A DNA stretch of 64,000 nucleotides from Clostridium rectalis (GCF_900626095.1 NZ_UYZZ01000002.1:62001-126000), one strand, 5' to 3'. Shown: positions 33,955-43,430, numbered from the stretch's first letter. Notes: generated by a model from the letters alone, not told the origin. Translations and numbers: made by a program.

Positions 33955-36105
33955 ATGAAAAAAATTAAAACTCTTGTAGCCTCAGCTACATTAGGAGTAC
34001 TACTTACTTCCACCTGTGTTTCAACTGTTAGTGCAAAAGTTGAAAATAGATTAGGTGGAAAAAACCGATATTCTACTGCAGAAGCCATAGCCAATAACTT
34101 AGCAAATGGTAAAGTAGATAATATAGTATTGGCAAGTGGTAAAGCACCTTATGATGCTTTATCAGCTAGCCTATTTGCTAAAAATATAAATGCACCTATA
34201 CTTTTAGCTGATAACTCAAGGAGCACATGTCCTGAAACTTTTAACTATATTACTAATCATTTAAATAAATCAGGAACCGTATATATTCTTGGTGGAGAAG
34301 GTGCAATTGAAAAAAAGATAGAAACTGATATCAAAAAACTAGGTTATAAAACTGAAAGGATATACGGAAAAAATAGACTAGACACTAATAGTAAAATATT
34401 AGACAAGCTTACTATAAAAGAAGGCATTCCTGTATTTATAACAAGTTCCTCAGCTTTTGGTGATTCTTTAAGTGTTTCAAGTTTATCTGCTATAAATGGA
34501 TATCCTTTAATAATGACAAATAAAGATAGTCTTTCATCACAACTTAAAAATCATCTAAATAAAATTAAACCATCAAAAGTTTATGTAATAGGTTCAAAAG
34601 CCCTAATTTCTGAAAATATAATAAATGAAATTAAAAACATAAATAAATCTTTAAAAGACTCAGATATAACAAGAATCTTTGGTAAAGATAGATACGAAAC
34701 TAATATTTTAATAAACAAAGCATTTAATATAAACTCATCAAATGCAGTTATAGCTTCTGGTCAAGGTTTTGCAGATGCCCTTACTGGAAGTGCATTAGCT
34801 TCTAAATTAAAAGCACCTATTATACTTACAAATGGAAAAGATTTTGTTAATCAAAAAGCCTATATAAAATCAACTGATTATATAAATTACTATATATTAG
34901 GTCTTGAAGGTTCTGTAAATAAATCTATAGAAACACTATTAAACAACGAAACTACTAATTTAAAGGATGGACAAGAGTTCTTTGGAAAAATTGTTACTGC
35001 TAATCATCCAAAATCCTTTGAACAAAACTCCAAATGCACTATAAAATTCTCAGCAACAGGCTTAAATGGAGAAATGCAGAATCAATATAATCAGATGTTA
35101 TCTTTAATGGGAGACACTATAACAGTTAATAGCAATAGTAAAAATGAATATATATCTAAAAATTCTTTTAAACAGGAAAGTACTTCAACAACTAAATATA
35201 GCGGACTTATGGCTGGCATGCCTTCAACAACACCAACTTGGACAGACATAAATGAAAATGATTTTAGACTAATATACGGTATTCCTGAAAGTACTTCAAC
35301 TAATTTAGGAAATATGGGTCCTGAATTTGAAATGTTTAAAGATAAGAAATACATGGTAATATCCTCAGATGGACTTAATAAATTCATAACTTCAGAAGAT
35401 GATATTAACATAAATAAAGATAAATTAGAGGGAATTATCAAAGATTTTAGCCCCAAATTAGAAAAATTAGCCTTAAAATTTATCTCTAACTATCATCCAA
35501 ATATAGACATGATAAAGAAACTTGGTAATGCTAAAACTTCAGATGGAAGGGAAGCTACTTGTTATAAATTAAATATAAATAATGATACATTAAAATCTCT
35601 AATATCCTATACTGGAAATAATACCTTAAACTTTATTCAAGATAAGGATGTAGTGGATTTCATAAAATCATATATAAATGCTTGTATAGAAATTTCCTCA
35701 AAAAATAAAGATGCTGATAAAGCAACCTTTGAAAAAGAATTTTCCAACTTTTTGTCTAATATGCCTAGTACTTCCCTATCCTTCAACAAAGTTTTAGATT
35801 GTATAAACTCACTTGACATTCTTGGAAATGAAGGAATAGAAATTACTTACTATCTATCAGATAAAGGAATAGTATTATCTGAAGACGGAAGTATAGATTT
35901 TAAATTAGACCTAGGGAAACTAAATAATATAATTAATGATAAAGACTCCAAAGATATAAAGGGCGTAGTATTTATGAAAATTATGTACACTAATAATACA
36001 ACTAACATTAATGGAGATATTAAAGTTAATGTTCCAGAAGTAAATAAAGAAAATTCTATAGATTATTTTGAAATGATTAAACGTTTTGAAAATATTGCAA
36101 AATAA
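33955..36105 (+). CDS. Cell-wall-binding-repeat-2 surface protein, 716 aa
   Basis: A signal peptide (about residues 1-28, ending VSAKVE) precedes three CWB2 repeats (about 30-325; NRLGGKNRYST, TERIYGKNRLDT, ITRIFGKDRYET). The last 390 residues, rich in Asn, Ser and Asp, start near DGQEFFGKIV and are not a family I recognise. They are nearly cysteine-poor and probably extracellular. AGGGAGAGG precedes the ATG. It is a single gene with a strong terminator. CWB2 repeats hold the protein non-covalently on the clostridial wall; the long C-terminal domain is presumably the working part. Confidence 0.9.
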   Translation: MKKIKTLVASATLGVLLTSTCVSTVSAKVENRLGGKNRYSTAEAIANNLANGKVDNIVLASGKAPYDALSASLFAKNINAPILLADNSRSTCPETFNYITNHLNKSGTVYILGGEGAIEKKIETDIKKLGYKTERIYGKNRLDTNSKILDKLTIKEGIPVFITSSSAFGDSLSVSSLSAINGYPLIMTNKDSLSSQLKNHLNKIKPSKVYVIGSKALISENIINEIKNINKSLKDSDITRIFGKDRYETNILINKAFNINSSNAVIASGQGFADALTGSALASKLKAPIILTNGKDFVNQKAYIKSTDYINYYILGLEGSVNKSIETLLNNETTNLKDGQEFFGKIVTANHPKSFEQNSKCTIKFSATGLNGEMQNQYNQMLSLMGDTITVNSNSKNEYISKNSFKQESTSTTKYSGLMAGMPSTTPTWTDINENDFRLIYGIPESTSTNLGNMGPEFEMFKDKKYMVISSDGLNKFITSEDDININKDKLEGIIKDFSPKLEKLALKFISNYHPNIDMIKKLGNAKTSDGREATCYKLNINNDTLKSLISYTGNNTLNFIQDKDVVDFIKSYINACIEISSKNKDADKATFEKEFSNFLSNMPSTSLSFNKVLDCINSLDILGNEGIEITYYLSDKGIVLSEDGSIDFKLDLGKLNNIINDKDSKDIKGVVFMKIMYTNNTTNINGDIKVNVPEVNKENSIDYFEMIKRFENIAK

Positions 36106-36139
36106 ATGATAAGAGCCCCTAGTTAGGGGCTCTTATCAT
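36106..36139. terminator. Bidirectional terminator between CWB2 gene and sdaAA
   Basis: A 15-bp perfect GC-containing stem (36106-36120 with 36125-36139, loop AGTT) lies between convergent genes. Confidence 0.85.
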
Positions 36140-36144
36140 TACAT

Positions 36145-37017
36145 TTATTTTAAAACTTTCTTTTTTAGTTCTATTCCTGTAGGAGTAGTAGCAAGCCCTC
36201 CAAGAGCAGTTTCTCTAAGTTCCATAGGAAGTTGTCTTCCTACTTTATACATTGCTGCTACTGTTTCATCAAAAGGTATTTTACTTTCAATACCTGCCAT
36301 TACCATATCTGCAGAAGTTAATGCACTTACAACACCTGCTGCATTTCTTTTAGCACAAGGGACTTCTACAAGCCCAGCCACAGGATCACAGACCAATCCT
36401 AATATATTTTTAATTACTATTGCTGCAGCATTTAAAGATTGCTTTACACTTCCACCCATAAGCTCAACTACAGAAGCAGCTGCCATAGCTGACGCAGAAC
36501 CACACTCTGCTTGACATCCTCCTTCTGCACCTGCTAAAGTAGCATTTTTGGCTATTATTACACCTACAGCCGATGCAGTTAAAAGAGCCTTTACTAATTC
36601 ATCATCTGATTTATTGAGTTTTTCTCCTGCAGATATAACAGCTGCTGGTAATATTCCACAAGAACCAGCCGTTGGACATGCTACTATTTTCCCCATTGCA
36701 GCGTTAACCTCTGAAGAAGATAATGCCCTAGCCATAGCTTTTACCATTAATGATCCTGTTAATGTGTTTCTTTCTTCTTCATAAATATGTAATTTAAAAG
36801 CATCTCCTCCTATAAGCCCACTTACTGATTTAACTTTATTTTCCATACCATATTTAGCAGAGTGTTTCATTACATCTAAAGTTTTTCTCATCCTCTCAAA
36901 TATTTTTTCTTTAGACACCCCACTTTCTTCCGCCTCTGTGTTTAGAGCATATTCCCATATAGATATATTATCTTCTTTACATACTTTTATAAGCTCAGCT
37001 CCACTATTTACAAACAT
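36145..37017 (-). CDS. sdaAA: L-serine dehydratase alpha subunit
   Basis: The alpha subunit holds the oxygen-labile 4Fe-4S cluster that deaminates L-serine to pyruvate and ammonia. The 290-aa protein has the conserved cysteines in CPTAGSCGILPA (about residue 113), AECGSASAM (about 172) and CDPVAGLVEVPCAKRN (about 211). AAGGAGAG precedes the ATG, and the gene follows the beta subunit by one base. The pyruvate produced links to the pyruvate-handling genes elsewhere in the window. Confidence 0.96.
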   Translation of the reverse strand: MFVNSGAELIKVCKEDNISIWEYALNTEAEESGVSKEKIFERMRKTLDVMKHSAKYGMENKVKSVSGLIGGDAFKLHIYEEERNTLTGSLMVKAMARALSSSEVNAAMGKIVACPTAGSCGILPAAVISAGEKLNKSDDELVKALLTASAVGVIIAKNATLAGAEGGCQAECGSASAMAAASVVELMGGSVKQSLNAAAIVIKNILGLVCDPVAGLVEVPCAKRNAAGVVSALTSADMVMAGIESKIPFDETVAAMYKVGRQLPMELRETALGGLATTPTGIELKKKVLK

Positions 37018-37018
37018 A

Positions 37019-37705
37019 TTATTGCTCTCCTTCCATAATCGGATTTATAATTTTAACACTATATATCTCACTAATTTCTTTAAGTTTTTCTATTTTATCA
37101 TCATCAATTAAACTATCTGTTTCTAAAGCCATAGTAGCTGTAGTTCCTTTACTATCCCTATAAACCTTCATTGTTCCAATATTTATATTTTCATTATATA
37201 ATAATGTACTTATTTTAGCTATTATACCTGGTGTATCCTTATGTTTGGTAATTAGTGTTGGATAATCCCCTCTAAACTCTACTTCTTGACCATCTATATT
37301 AAATATTAATATATTTCCTCCTCCTATAGATGAACCAATTACAGTAGAAATACTTCCATCTTCTTTAGTTATTATAAATTCAACTGTATTAGGATGTACA
37401 TTTTCCATTTCAATTTCAGAAAAACTTATTTCTAGATTTCTTTTTTTAGCAATTTCAAAAGACTTTTTTAAATTCTCATCCCAGGGATCCATCCCTAATA
37501 TTCCTGCAACTAATGCTTTATCTGTTCCATGACCCTTGTAAGTTTTAGCAAAAGATCCATGTAATAAAAATTGTACCTTCTTTATATTTCCACCGGCTAT
37601 TAATGCTGATATTTTTGCAAGTCTAGCTGCACCAGCAGTATGAGAGCTTGAAGGGCCTATCATTATAGGACCTATAATATCAAATACGCTATAATTTTTA
37701 TTCAT
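37019..37705 (-). CDS. sdaAB: L-serine dehydratase beta subunit
   Basis: The 228-aa beta subunit carries the N-terminal serine-dehydratase domain (YSVFDIIGPIMIGPSSSHTAGA) and a C-terminal ACT domain (about residues 150-220, HKDTPGIIAKISTLLYNENIN), which may sense serine. I start it at ATG 37705, behind AAGGAGG; the frame to 37774 is leader. It is the first gene of the two-gene operon, divergent from a probable amino-acid symporter. Confidence 0.95.
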   Translation of the reverse strand: MNKNYSVFDIIGPIMIGPSSSHTAGAARLAKISALIAGGNIKKVQFLLHGSFAKTYKGHGTDKALVAGILGMDPWDENLKKSFEIAKKRNLEISFSEIEMENVHPNTVEFIITKEDGSISTVIGSSIGGGNILIFNIDGQEVEFRGDYPTLITKHKDTPGIIAKISTLLYNENINIGTMKVYRDSKGTTATMALETDSLIDDDKIEKLKEISEIYSVKIINPIMEGEQ

Positions 37706-37940
37706 ATTGGAAAATCCTCCTTGAAATTTTTTTAAAATTATACTCTTATTTCTGCAACTTATATTATAATGCATTTTTTATATTTGTCATTAGTTTTTTA
37801 TATAACATATTGAAAATTAATACTAATGACATGAATTAATTCATAATATTACAAAATAGACTGTTAGACAACATTTTTTTGTACTTTGACATATATTCCT
37901 CCATATTTTTATACTTTTCCTATTAAAATACTAGTTTATA

Positions 37941-37990
37941 TTGCAAAATAAAGGTTAATATGCTATACTTCGATTTGTATTTATTTTGCA
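37941..37990 (+). promoter_or_regulatory. Symporter promoter inside an 11-bp inverted repeat
   Basis: TTGCAA (37941-37946), a 17-nt spacer and TATACT (37964-37969) form a promoter for the symporter, starting near 37976. TGCAAAATAAA (37942-37952) and its perfect complement TTTATTTTGCA (37980-37990) enclose it: one arm covers the -35 and the other the first transcribed bases. This looks like a repressor site, but the protein is unknown. Confidence 0.55.
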
Positions 37991-38015
37991 GGAAAAAATC
38001 ATTGTATGTCCGTAG

Positions 38016-38064
38016 TAGGTATACTTTTGTCATTTAAAATAAAATTTGTAATGACTTTTACCTA
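38016..38064 (+). repeat. Interrupted hairpin in the symporter leader
   Basis: In the roughly 150-base leader, TAGGTA (38016-38021) pairs with TACCTA (38059-38064) and GTCATT with AATGAC further in, giving a two-step stem with an internal loop. No T run follows. It may be a structured leader element or a protein-binding site; no riboswitch class fits. Confidence 0.4.
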
Positions 38065-38125
38065 TTAATATCCTGTGAAAATATTTTGGTCTTATAATAT
38101 TATTAAAACATGGAGGGAAGTTTTT

Positions 38126-39319
38126 ATGAAAAAATTTAGTTTAGGACTAATACCCAAAATAGTACTAGCTATCATCTTAGGTGTGCTTATTGGTAAATTT
38201 ACACCTGAAGCCTTCGTTAGAATTTTTGTTACATTCGGCTCAATTTTTGGAAACTTTTTAGGTTTTGCCATACCTCTTATAATAATGGGTTTTATTGTTG
38301 CTGGAATAGCGGAACTTGGAAGTGGTGCTGGAAAACTATTAGGATTGACAGTAGCTTTAGCCTACGGATTCACTTTAATATCTGGTTTTTTTGGATTTAC
38401 AGTAGGAAAAACTTTACTGCCTTCTATTATCACTAATTCAAGTATTTCTAGTGTTGCATCACAGGCTAAAGATTTAGAACCTTATTTTACAATACAAATA
38501 CCTCCAATGATGGAAGTAACTACAGCACTTATTTTTGCATTCTTATTAGGTCTTGGAATTTCAGCTACAGGAAGTAGTACATTAAAAAAAGCTGCTGAAG
38601 AATTTCAAAATATAATATCAAAAACTATAGAGAAAGTAGTAATTCCATTATTGCCACTTTATATCTTAAGTATATTTGGAAATATGACTTATACAGGAAA
38701 GGCAACAACTATATTTTCAGTATTCTGGAAAGTATTTATAATAATAATAGCTTGCCACTTTATAATAATACTATTCCAATTTGCAATTGGATCATCATTA
38801 AGCAAGAAAAATCTTTTTAAATGTTTAAAAATACAGACTCAAGGTTATATGACTGCTCTAGGAACTCAATCTTCTGCAGCTACTATCCCTGTCAATCTAC
38901 AATGTTCTGAAAAAATGGGGATAACTAAAGGAATAAGAGAATTTGTAATTCCCCTTTGTGCAACAATACACATGTCAGGAAGTACAATTACTTTAACTAT
39001 CTGTGCAATGTCTGTTATGATGTTAAATAATATGCCTGTATCATTTTCAAGTTTTGCAGGCTTTATAGCAATGCTTGGTGTGTCATTAGTTGCAGCACCT
39101 GGTGTTCCTGGTGGTTGCGTTATGGCAGCATTAGGGGTACTTAAAAGTATATTAGGATTTTCAGAACCAATGTTAGGACTTATGATTGCTTTATATATAG
39201 CACAAGATAGCTTTGGAACAGCTTGTAATATAACAGGTGATCAAGCAGTTGCCATGATTGTAGACTTTATAGATAGAAAAGGTAAAAAGAAAACTAATCC
39301 AGAAACAATTAGTGCATAA
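38126..39319 (+). CDS. Dicarboxylate/amino-acid:cation symporter (DAACS family)
   Basis: The 397-aa membrane carrier belongs to the glutamate-transporter fold family: about eight helices with the serine-rich hairpin region TQSSAATIPVNLQCSEKMG (about residues 250-270), HMSGSTITLTICA (about 290) and GTACNITGDQAVAMIVD near the C-terminus. I start it at ATG 38126, after GGAGGGA. It is divergent from serine dehydratase, which suggests serine (or threonine) as cargo, but the family also carries glutamate and aspartate. Specificity is an inference. Confidence 0.88.
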   Translation: MKKFSLGLIPKIVLAIILGVLIGKFTPEAFVRIFVTFGSIFGNFLGFAIPLIIMGFIVAGIAELGSGAGKLLGLTVALAYGFTLISGFFGFTVGKTLLPSIITNSSISSVASQAKDLEPYFTIQIPPMMEVTTALIFAFLLGLGISATGSSTLKKAAEEFQNIISKTIEKVVIPLLPLYILSIFGNMTYTGKATTIFSVFWKVFIIIIACHFIIILFQFAIGSSLSKKNLFKCLKIQTQGYMTALGTQSSAATIPVNLQCSEKMGITKGIREFVIPLCATIHMSGSTITLTICAMSVMMLNNMPVSFSSFAGFIAMLGVSLVAAPGVPGGCVMAALGVLKSILGFSEPMLGLMIALYIAQDSFGTACNITGDQAVAMIVDFIDRKGKKKTNPETISA

Positions 39320-39324
39320 AACAC

Positions 39325-39359
39325 AAAAATACCTATGTCAAATTGACATAGGTATTTTT
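39325..39359. terminator. Bidirectional terminator after the symporter
   Basis: A strong stem (ATACCTATGTCA with its complement, extended by A/T tracts) ends in TATTTTTA on the plus strand and also has a T tract on the minus strand. It serves the symporter and the convergent GGDEF gene. Confidence 0.85.
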
Positions 39360-39387
39360 ATATAAGATAGCTACACAATACATATAG

Positions 39388-40302
39388 CTATTTTACAGTT
39401 CTATTTCTCCCCAACCTTTTTGCCTCATACATATTTTTATCCACTCTGCATATTATCTCTTCAAAATCTATATCCTCACCGTTAAAAGTATATACCCCTA
39501 AACTTGCGGTAACCTTTATACACTTATTATTACAACACAAATCAAGATTATAAACTCCTTTTCTTATTTGTTCTGCAAATACAAAAGCTTCCCTCTCATT
39601 CACATTATTCAATACTACTAAAAACTCCTCTCCTCCATATCTAGCAGTCCAATCTTTATTTTTTCCCAACATAGAATTTATTTTTGAAGCAAATTCCTTT
39701 AATGTATAATCTCCAACTACATGTCCATAAGTATCATTTATTCTCTTAAAATGATCTATATCTATTAATATAAGAGATAATGGTTTGTTATTAATTTTAC
39801 TATTTAACATGTCCACAGGAAGCCTTTCATCTATATATCTCCTGTTATAAATATTAGTTAATTCATCCTTTACAACTAAATCATTCTTCTCTTTAATAAA
39901 ATCATAAATTTCTCTTTCATTCTTACTTTCTATACTAGAAATTATTCCTGTTCCCACTATATTTTTTATAAGCTCCATAACAAATTTTTTCTGATTAATT
40001 TCTGTAATTGTAGAGGTAATCATATATATATTCCCATCCTTACTATATTCAATCTTTATAAATGTTTTATTCTCTTTAATAGTCCTCATGGCGATACAAT
40101 TTTCACATATATCTGCTTTATTCCATGTATAGTAACAATTATTATGAGAAAACAAACCATCCTTTACATTAGAATATAGTACTTTTTTAGTGAGTGGATT
40201 AATTATTCTTATCATATCATATATATCATTTATTATATCTAAATTATTAAGTATTATATTTACTTCTTTTACACTGTCTTCATCATAATCCATGTCTACC
40301 AT
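39388..40302 (-). CDS. GGDEF diguanylate cyclase with cysteine-containing sensor
   Basis: The 304-aa soluble protein ends in a GGDEF domain (about residues 140-300) with active site RYGGEEFLVVL, so it should make cyclic di-GMP. The inhibitory-site position reads KNKD rather than RxxD. The N-terminal 130 residues resemble a PAS-type sensor and contain CYYTWNKADICENC (about 53-66), a cysteine group that could bind heme, metal or a Fe-S cluster. It is last in the heme-synthesis cluster, 28 bases after ahbB, so a heme-linked signal is worth considering. Confidence 0.9.
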   Translation of the reverse strand: MVDMDYDEDSVKEVNIILNNLDIINDIYDMIRIINPLTKKVLYSNVKDGLFSHNNCYYTWNKADICENCIAMRTIKENKTFIKIEYSKDGNIYMITSTITEINQKKFVMELIKNIVGTGIISSIESKNEREIYDFIKEKNDLVVKDELTNIYNRRYIDERLPVDMLNSKINNKPLSLILIDIDHFKRINDTYGHVVGDYTLKEFASKINSMLGKNKDWTARYGGEEFLVVLNNVNEREAFVFAEQIRKGVYNLDLCCNNKCIKVTASLGVYTFNGEDIDFEEIICRVDKNMYEAKRLGRNRTVK

Positions 40303-40329
40303 AATGACACACCTCTAATTTCAAAAAAT

Positions 40330-40800
40330 TTATAAGTCTTTATACTTCATACTACTCTTTTTTAGTTCTTTTGTGCTATATAGCACTTTATATTCATTTA
40401 TATTAATTTTTTTAGCAATTTCCTCAATTAGTTTCTGGCACTGCTCTTTTGTATTTCCATGAATCATAGTAAATAAATTATATTTCCACTGACTACAGAC
40501 TACTCTTTCATAACAATGGCTTATTTCCTTTTTACTTGATAAATAATCCCCAACATATTCCACGCAACTTTCTGGAACACACCAAACTACCATAGCATTT
40601 GCTTTAAATCCAGATTTTCTATGATAAAGAACTGCTCCTATTCTTTTAAGCATTCCCTTATCTTTAAGAAATTTCACTCTTTCTATTATTTCACTTTCAT
40701 CTACATTTAATTTTTTTGCAATTGATTTAAATGGCTGCATCTCTATAGGTATATCTTCTTGTAAATATCTTATTATTTCCTTATCAAGTAAGCTAAGCAT
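40330..40800 (-). CDS. ahbB: Siroheme decarboxylase subunit B (Lrp/AsnC-like)
   Basis: AhbB pairs with AhbA to remove two acetate carboxyls from siroheme, giving 12,18-didecarboxysiroheme, in the alternative heme pathway. The 156-aa protein has an N-terminal winged-helix part of Lrp/AsnC type and a C-terminal RAM-like domain with FKANAMVVWCVPE and CYERVV. The fold is that of a regulator, but the family works as an enzyme. It overlaps ahbA by eight bases. Confidence 0.9.
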   Translation of the reverse strand: MLSLLDKEIIRYLQEDIPIEMQPFKSIAKKLNVDESEIIERVKFLKDKGMLKRIGAVLYHRKSGFKANAMVVWCVPESCVEYVGDYLSSKKEISHCYERVVCSQWKYNLFTMIHGNTKEQCQKLIEEIAKKININEYKVLYSTKELKKSSMKYKDL

Positions 40801-41257
40801 CTTTATTCACCTCTAAATCCAATACCATTTTCACCTTATAGTCTCTATTAGAAGGTAAGTTAATTAATTCATGTATACCTGTATCTTCTTTTATAGTTTC
40901 TATAATAGTATTAAGCTTATCTTTTGATGGAGCTATAATTGTAAACCATACATTGTATTTATCTTCCCTTAAATAATTATGAGTAACTTCATCATATTTA
41001 TTTATAGTCTGTGCTACTTTATAAATTTTATCTTTTGGTACACTCATAGCACATAAAGTACTAACATATCCAAGTTTTTTTGAACTAAATACCCCTCCAA
41101 ACCTTCTTATATATCCTTGTTTTTTTAATATATTAATTCTTTTTATGACCTCATTTTCTGTTAAATTAAACTTATCTGCTATATAGTTAAAGGGTCTTTC
41201 ATCTATCTTTATACCTTCTTGTATTTCATTTAAAAGTTTTTTATCTATGTCTTCCAT
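40793..41257 (-). CDS. ahbA: Siroheme decarboxylase subunit A (Lrp/AsnC-like)
   Basis: AhbA is the partner of AhbB. The 154-aa protein shows the same layout: IDKKLLNEIQEGIKIDERPF at the N-terminus, then IRRFGGVFSSKKLGYVSTLCAM and HNYLREDKYNVWFTIIA, the family core near residues 70-110. The two proteins are paralogues and presumably form the heterodimer. AGGAGGG precedes the ATG, and the gene lies 13 bases after ahbD. Confidence 0.9.
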   Translation of the reverse strand: MEDIDKKLLNEIQEGIKIDERPFNYIADKFNLTENEVIKRINILKKQGYIRRFGGVFSSKKLGYVSTLCAMSVPKDKIYKVAQTINKYDEVTHNYLREDKYNVWFTIIAPSKDKLNTIIETIKEDTGIHELINLPSNRDYKVKMVLDLEVNKDA

Positions 41258-41269
41258 TATACACCCCTC

Positions 41270-42256
41270 CTATTTACAATAATAAAAACAAGAGTTATCA
41301 CCTGCCATATAATTACCATTATTATAAAATGCAGCTCTTGCCCTACATCCCCCACATTTTATTTTAAAATCACATTTTCCACAATTTCCTTCATATTTTA
41401 AAGTTCTAAGTTCTTTAAAAATAGTACTATTCTTCCATATATAATCAAAAGGTATATCTCTTATATTGCCAGCTATTTCATTTAAATATGCACAAGGTTG
41501 CACATCACCCTTAGGACTTATAATGCAATAATTTGTTCCAGCAATACACCCTTTTTTAAATCTACTATTTATCCCAATACTCTCTGCCACTTTTATAAAT
41601 TGTGGTGCACAAGTTGGCTTTATTTGGATACTTACTTCCTTTTGTTTTTTCATTATATCAGTAAGTAATCTTCTGTATTCTATTTTATCCAACAATTCCT
41701 TTTCTATATTCTTTCCACGACCTGTAGGCACCAAAAAAAATATATGATGTGCTATGGCCCCCATAGCCACTGAGAAATCCGTAATATACATTATCTCTTC
41801 TTTATTCCAATTCATTATAGTAGTATGTATTTGAAAATCTAATCCTACATCTCTACAATTTTTCATACCTAAAATAGCATCTTTAAATGCATTATCACAT
41901 CCCCTAAACTTATTATGTAATTTAGCATTTAGGCTGTCTAAACTTATTCCAATAGCCATTACTCCTGCCTCTTTAAGCTTTATAGCTACTTCTTTTGTAA
42001 TCAGAGTTCCATTGCTACCTAAAACAGGTCTTAGCCCCTTATTTTTAGCATAGTTTATAAGCTGAAAAATATCATTTCTCATAAGAGGTTCTCCCCCAGA
42101 AAAAATCATTATTTTAAATCCGGCTTTGCAAATATCATCTATTAGTTCTTTCCCCTCTTTAGTACTAAGTTCTCCATTGAGTCTCTCTCCAGATTCCCTA
42201 TAACAATGTTTACATTTTAAATTACACTTATTAGTAGTATTCCATGATAATATCAT
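41270..42256 (-). CDS. ahbD: Radical SAM protein AhbD / NirJ2-like (heme synthase step)
   Basis: The 328-aa radical SAM enzyme has the cluster motif CNLKCKHC (about residues 11-18), GGEP (about 56) and a SPASM-type C-terminal region with cysteines in CAYLNEIAGN, CGKCDFKIKCGGC and a terminal CFYYC. It is of the NirJ2 type found beside NirJ1 in clostridia. By analogy with AhbD it would decarboxylate the two propionates of Fe-coproporphyrin III to give heme. Assignment between AhbC and AhbD rests on length and motif type. GGGGGAAGG precedes the start. Confidence 0.82.
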   Translation of the reverse strand: MILSWNTTNKCNLKCKHCYRESGERLNGELSTKEGKELIDDICKAGFKIMIFSGGEPLMRNDIFQLINYAKNKGLRPVLGSNGTLITKEVAIKLKEAGVMAIGISLDSLNAKLHNKFRGCDNAFKDAILGMKNCRDVGLDFQIHTTIMNWNKEEIMYITDFSVAMGAIAHHIFFLVPTGRGKNIEKELLDKIEYRRLLTDIMKKQKEVSIQIKPTCAPQFIKVAESIGINSRFKKGCIAGTNYCIISPKGDVQPCAYLNEIAGNIRDIPFDYIWKNSTIFKELRTLKYEGNCGKCDFKIKCGGCRARAAFYNNGNYMAGDNSCFYYCK

Positions 42257-42266
42257 ATCCTTCCCC

Positions 42267-43430
42267 CTAAATTCCTATTTCATTATCTGTAAGATAACAA
42301 GCAGGATCAGATTCCCAAAAATCTTTGTAAACTACCTCCGCACGAGTTCTAAAGTTTGCATTGCATACAAAAATCCACTTACATTTACTGCATCTACCCT
42401 TAATCAAAGCTTTTCTATTTCTTAATCCATTTAAAATTGAGTTGTCTGAATTTTTCCATATATCACTAAACTTGTTTTGTTTAATATTTCCGAAAGTATA
42501 TTGCCATGTAAACTGATCAGGATGTATATCCCCTTTATAATCTACACAAGCAAATGCCATTCCCGACCTATTACCTCCATTACTATTTATAAGCTGTAGG
42601 ATTCTATTTGCCTTGTTTGGAAATTCTTTCAAAGCCTTAAGGTATAAATATACCGAATCTGCATGATTATCCACCGTTAATATTTCAAATTTAGGACCAA
42701 GTTCTAAAGTTTTTTTGATAATTAAATCCATTACTTCCCTTCGCTGTTCTTTAGAAATATCGTCCTTTATAATATTGCTTGCTCTCCCTGAATAAACCAT
42801 ATGATAAAAACATACTCTAGGTATTTTTTCTTCTTTTATAAGAGCAAATATTTCCTCAATTTGATGGAAGTTATGTTTATTTATAGTAAACCTAAGCCCA
42901 ACCCTCTGATTCAATTCTATACAGTTTCTTATTCCTTTTAGTGATTTATCAAATGCGCCACTTACCCCTCTAAATTCATCGTGACGGGATCCAATGCCAT
43001 CTAAACTTACACCTACATAACCCACATTCATACTTTTTATATCTTTGCATACATCTTTATAAAGTAATGTACCATTAGTAGATATAGTACTCCTTACTGC
43101 TAGTTTAGAAGTTAATTCTAATAAATTAAAAAAGTCTCCTCTCAACAATGGTTCTCCGCCAGAAAATAGTATTACTGGTACATTAAACATCTTTAAGTCT
43201 TCAATAAAATCTCTTGCTTCTTTTAATTCTAACTCCTCACTACACTTTTCATTATTTGCCTCAGCATAACAGTGTAGGCATTTCAAATTACACTGTCTAG
43301 TACAGTTCCACACTACAACAGGTCCTCTTCCAAAATTCACACCATATTTGCACTGAGCTGCCCCTTTGGAATATCTTAAATCATCTCCAAAATTGTTAGA
43401 ATTACATAATAATTTAGTTAAACTTAACAT
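42267..43430 (-). CDS. ahbC: Radical SAM protein AhbC / NirJ1-like (didecarboxysiroheme step)
   Basis: The 387-aa radical SAM enzyme has an N-terminal extension, the cluster motif CTRQCNLKCLHC (about residues 43-54), GGEPLLRGD (about 90) and a SPASM-like tail with CSKCKWIFVCNANFRTRAE. It is of the NirJ1 type. By analogy with AhbC it would remove two acetate side chains from 12,18-didecarboxysiroheme to form Fe-coproporphyrin III. It is first in the operon, ten bases before ahbD, behind a strong promoter and AAGGAGA. Confidence 0.85.
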   Translation of the reverse strand: MLSLTKLLCNSNNFGDDLRYSKGAAQCKYGVNFGRGPVVVWNCTRQCNLKCLHCYAEANNEKCSEELELKEARDFIEDLKMFNVPVILFSGGEPLLRGDFFNLLELTSKLAVRSTISTNGTLLYKDVCKDIKSMNVGYVGVSLDGIGSRHDEFRGVSGAFDKSLKGIRNCIELNQRVGLRFTINKHNFHQIEEIFALIKEEKIPRVCFYHMVYSGRASNIIKDDISKEQRREVMDLIIKKTLELGPKFEILTVDNHADSVYLYLKALKEFPNKANRILQLINSNGGNRSGMAFACVDYKGDIHPDQFTWQYTFGNIKQNKFSDIWKNSDNSILNGLRNRKALIKGRCSKCKWIFVCNANFRTRAEVVYKDFWESDPACYLTDNEIGI

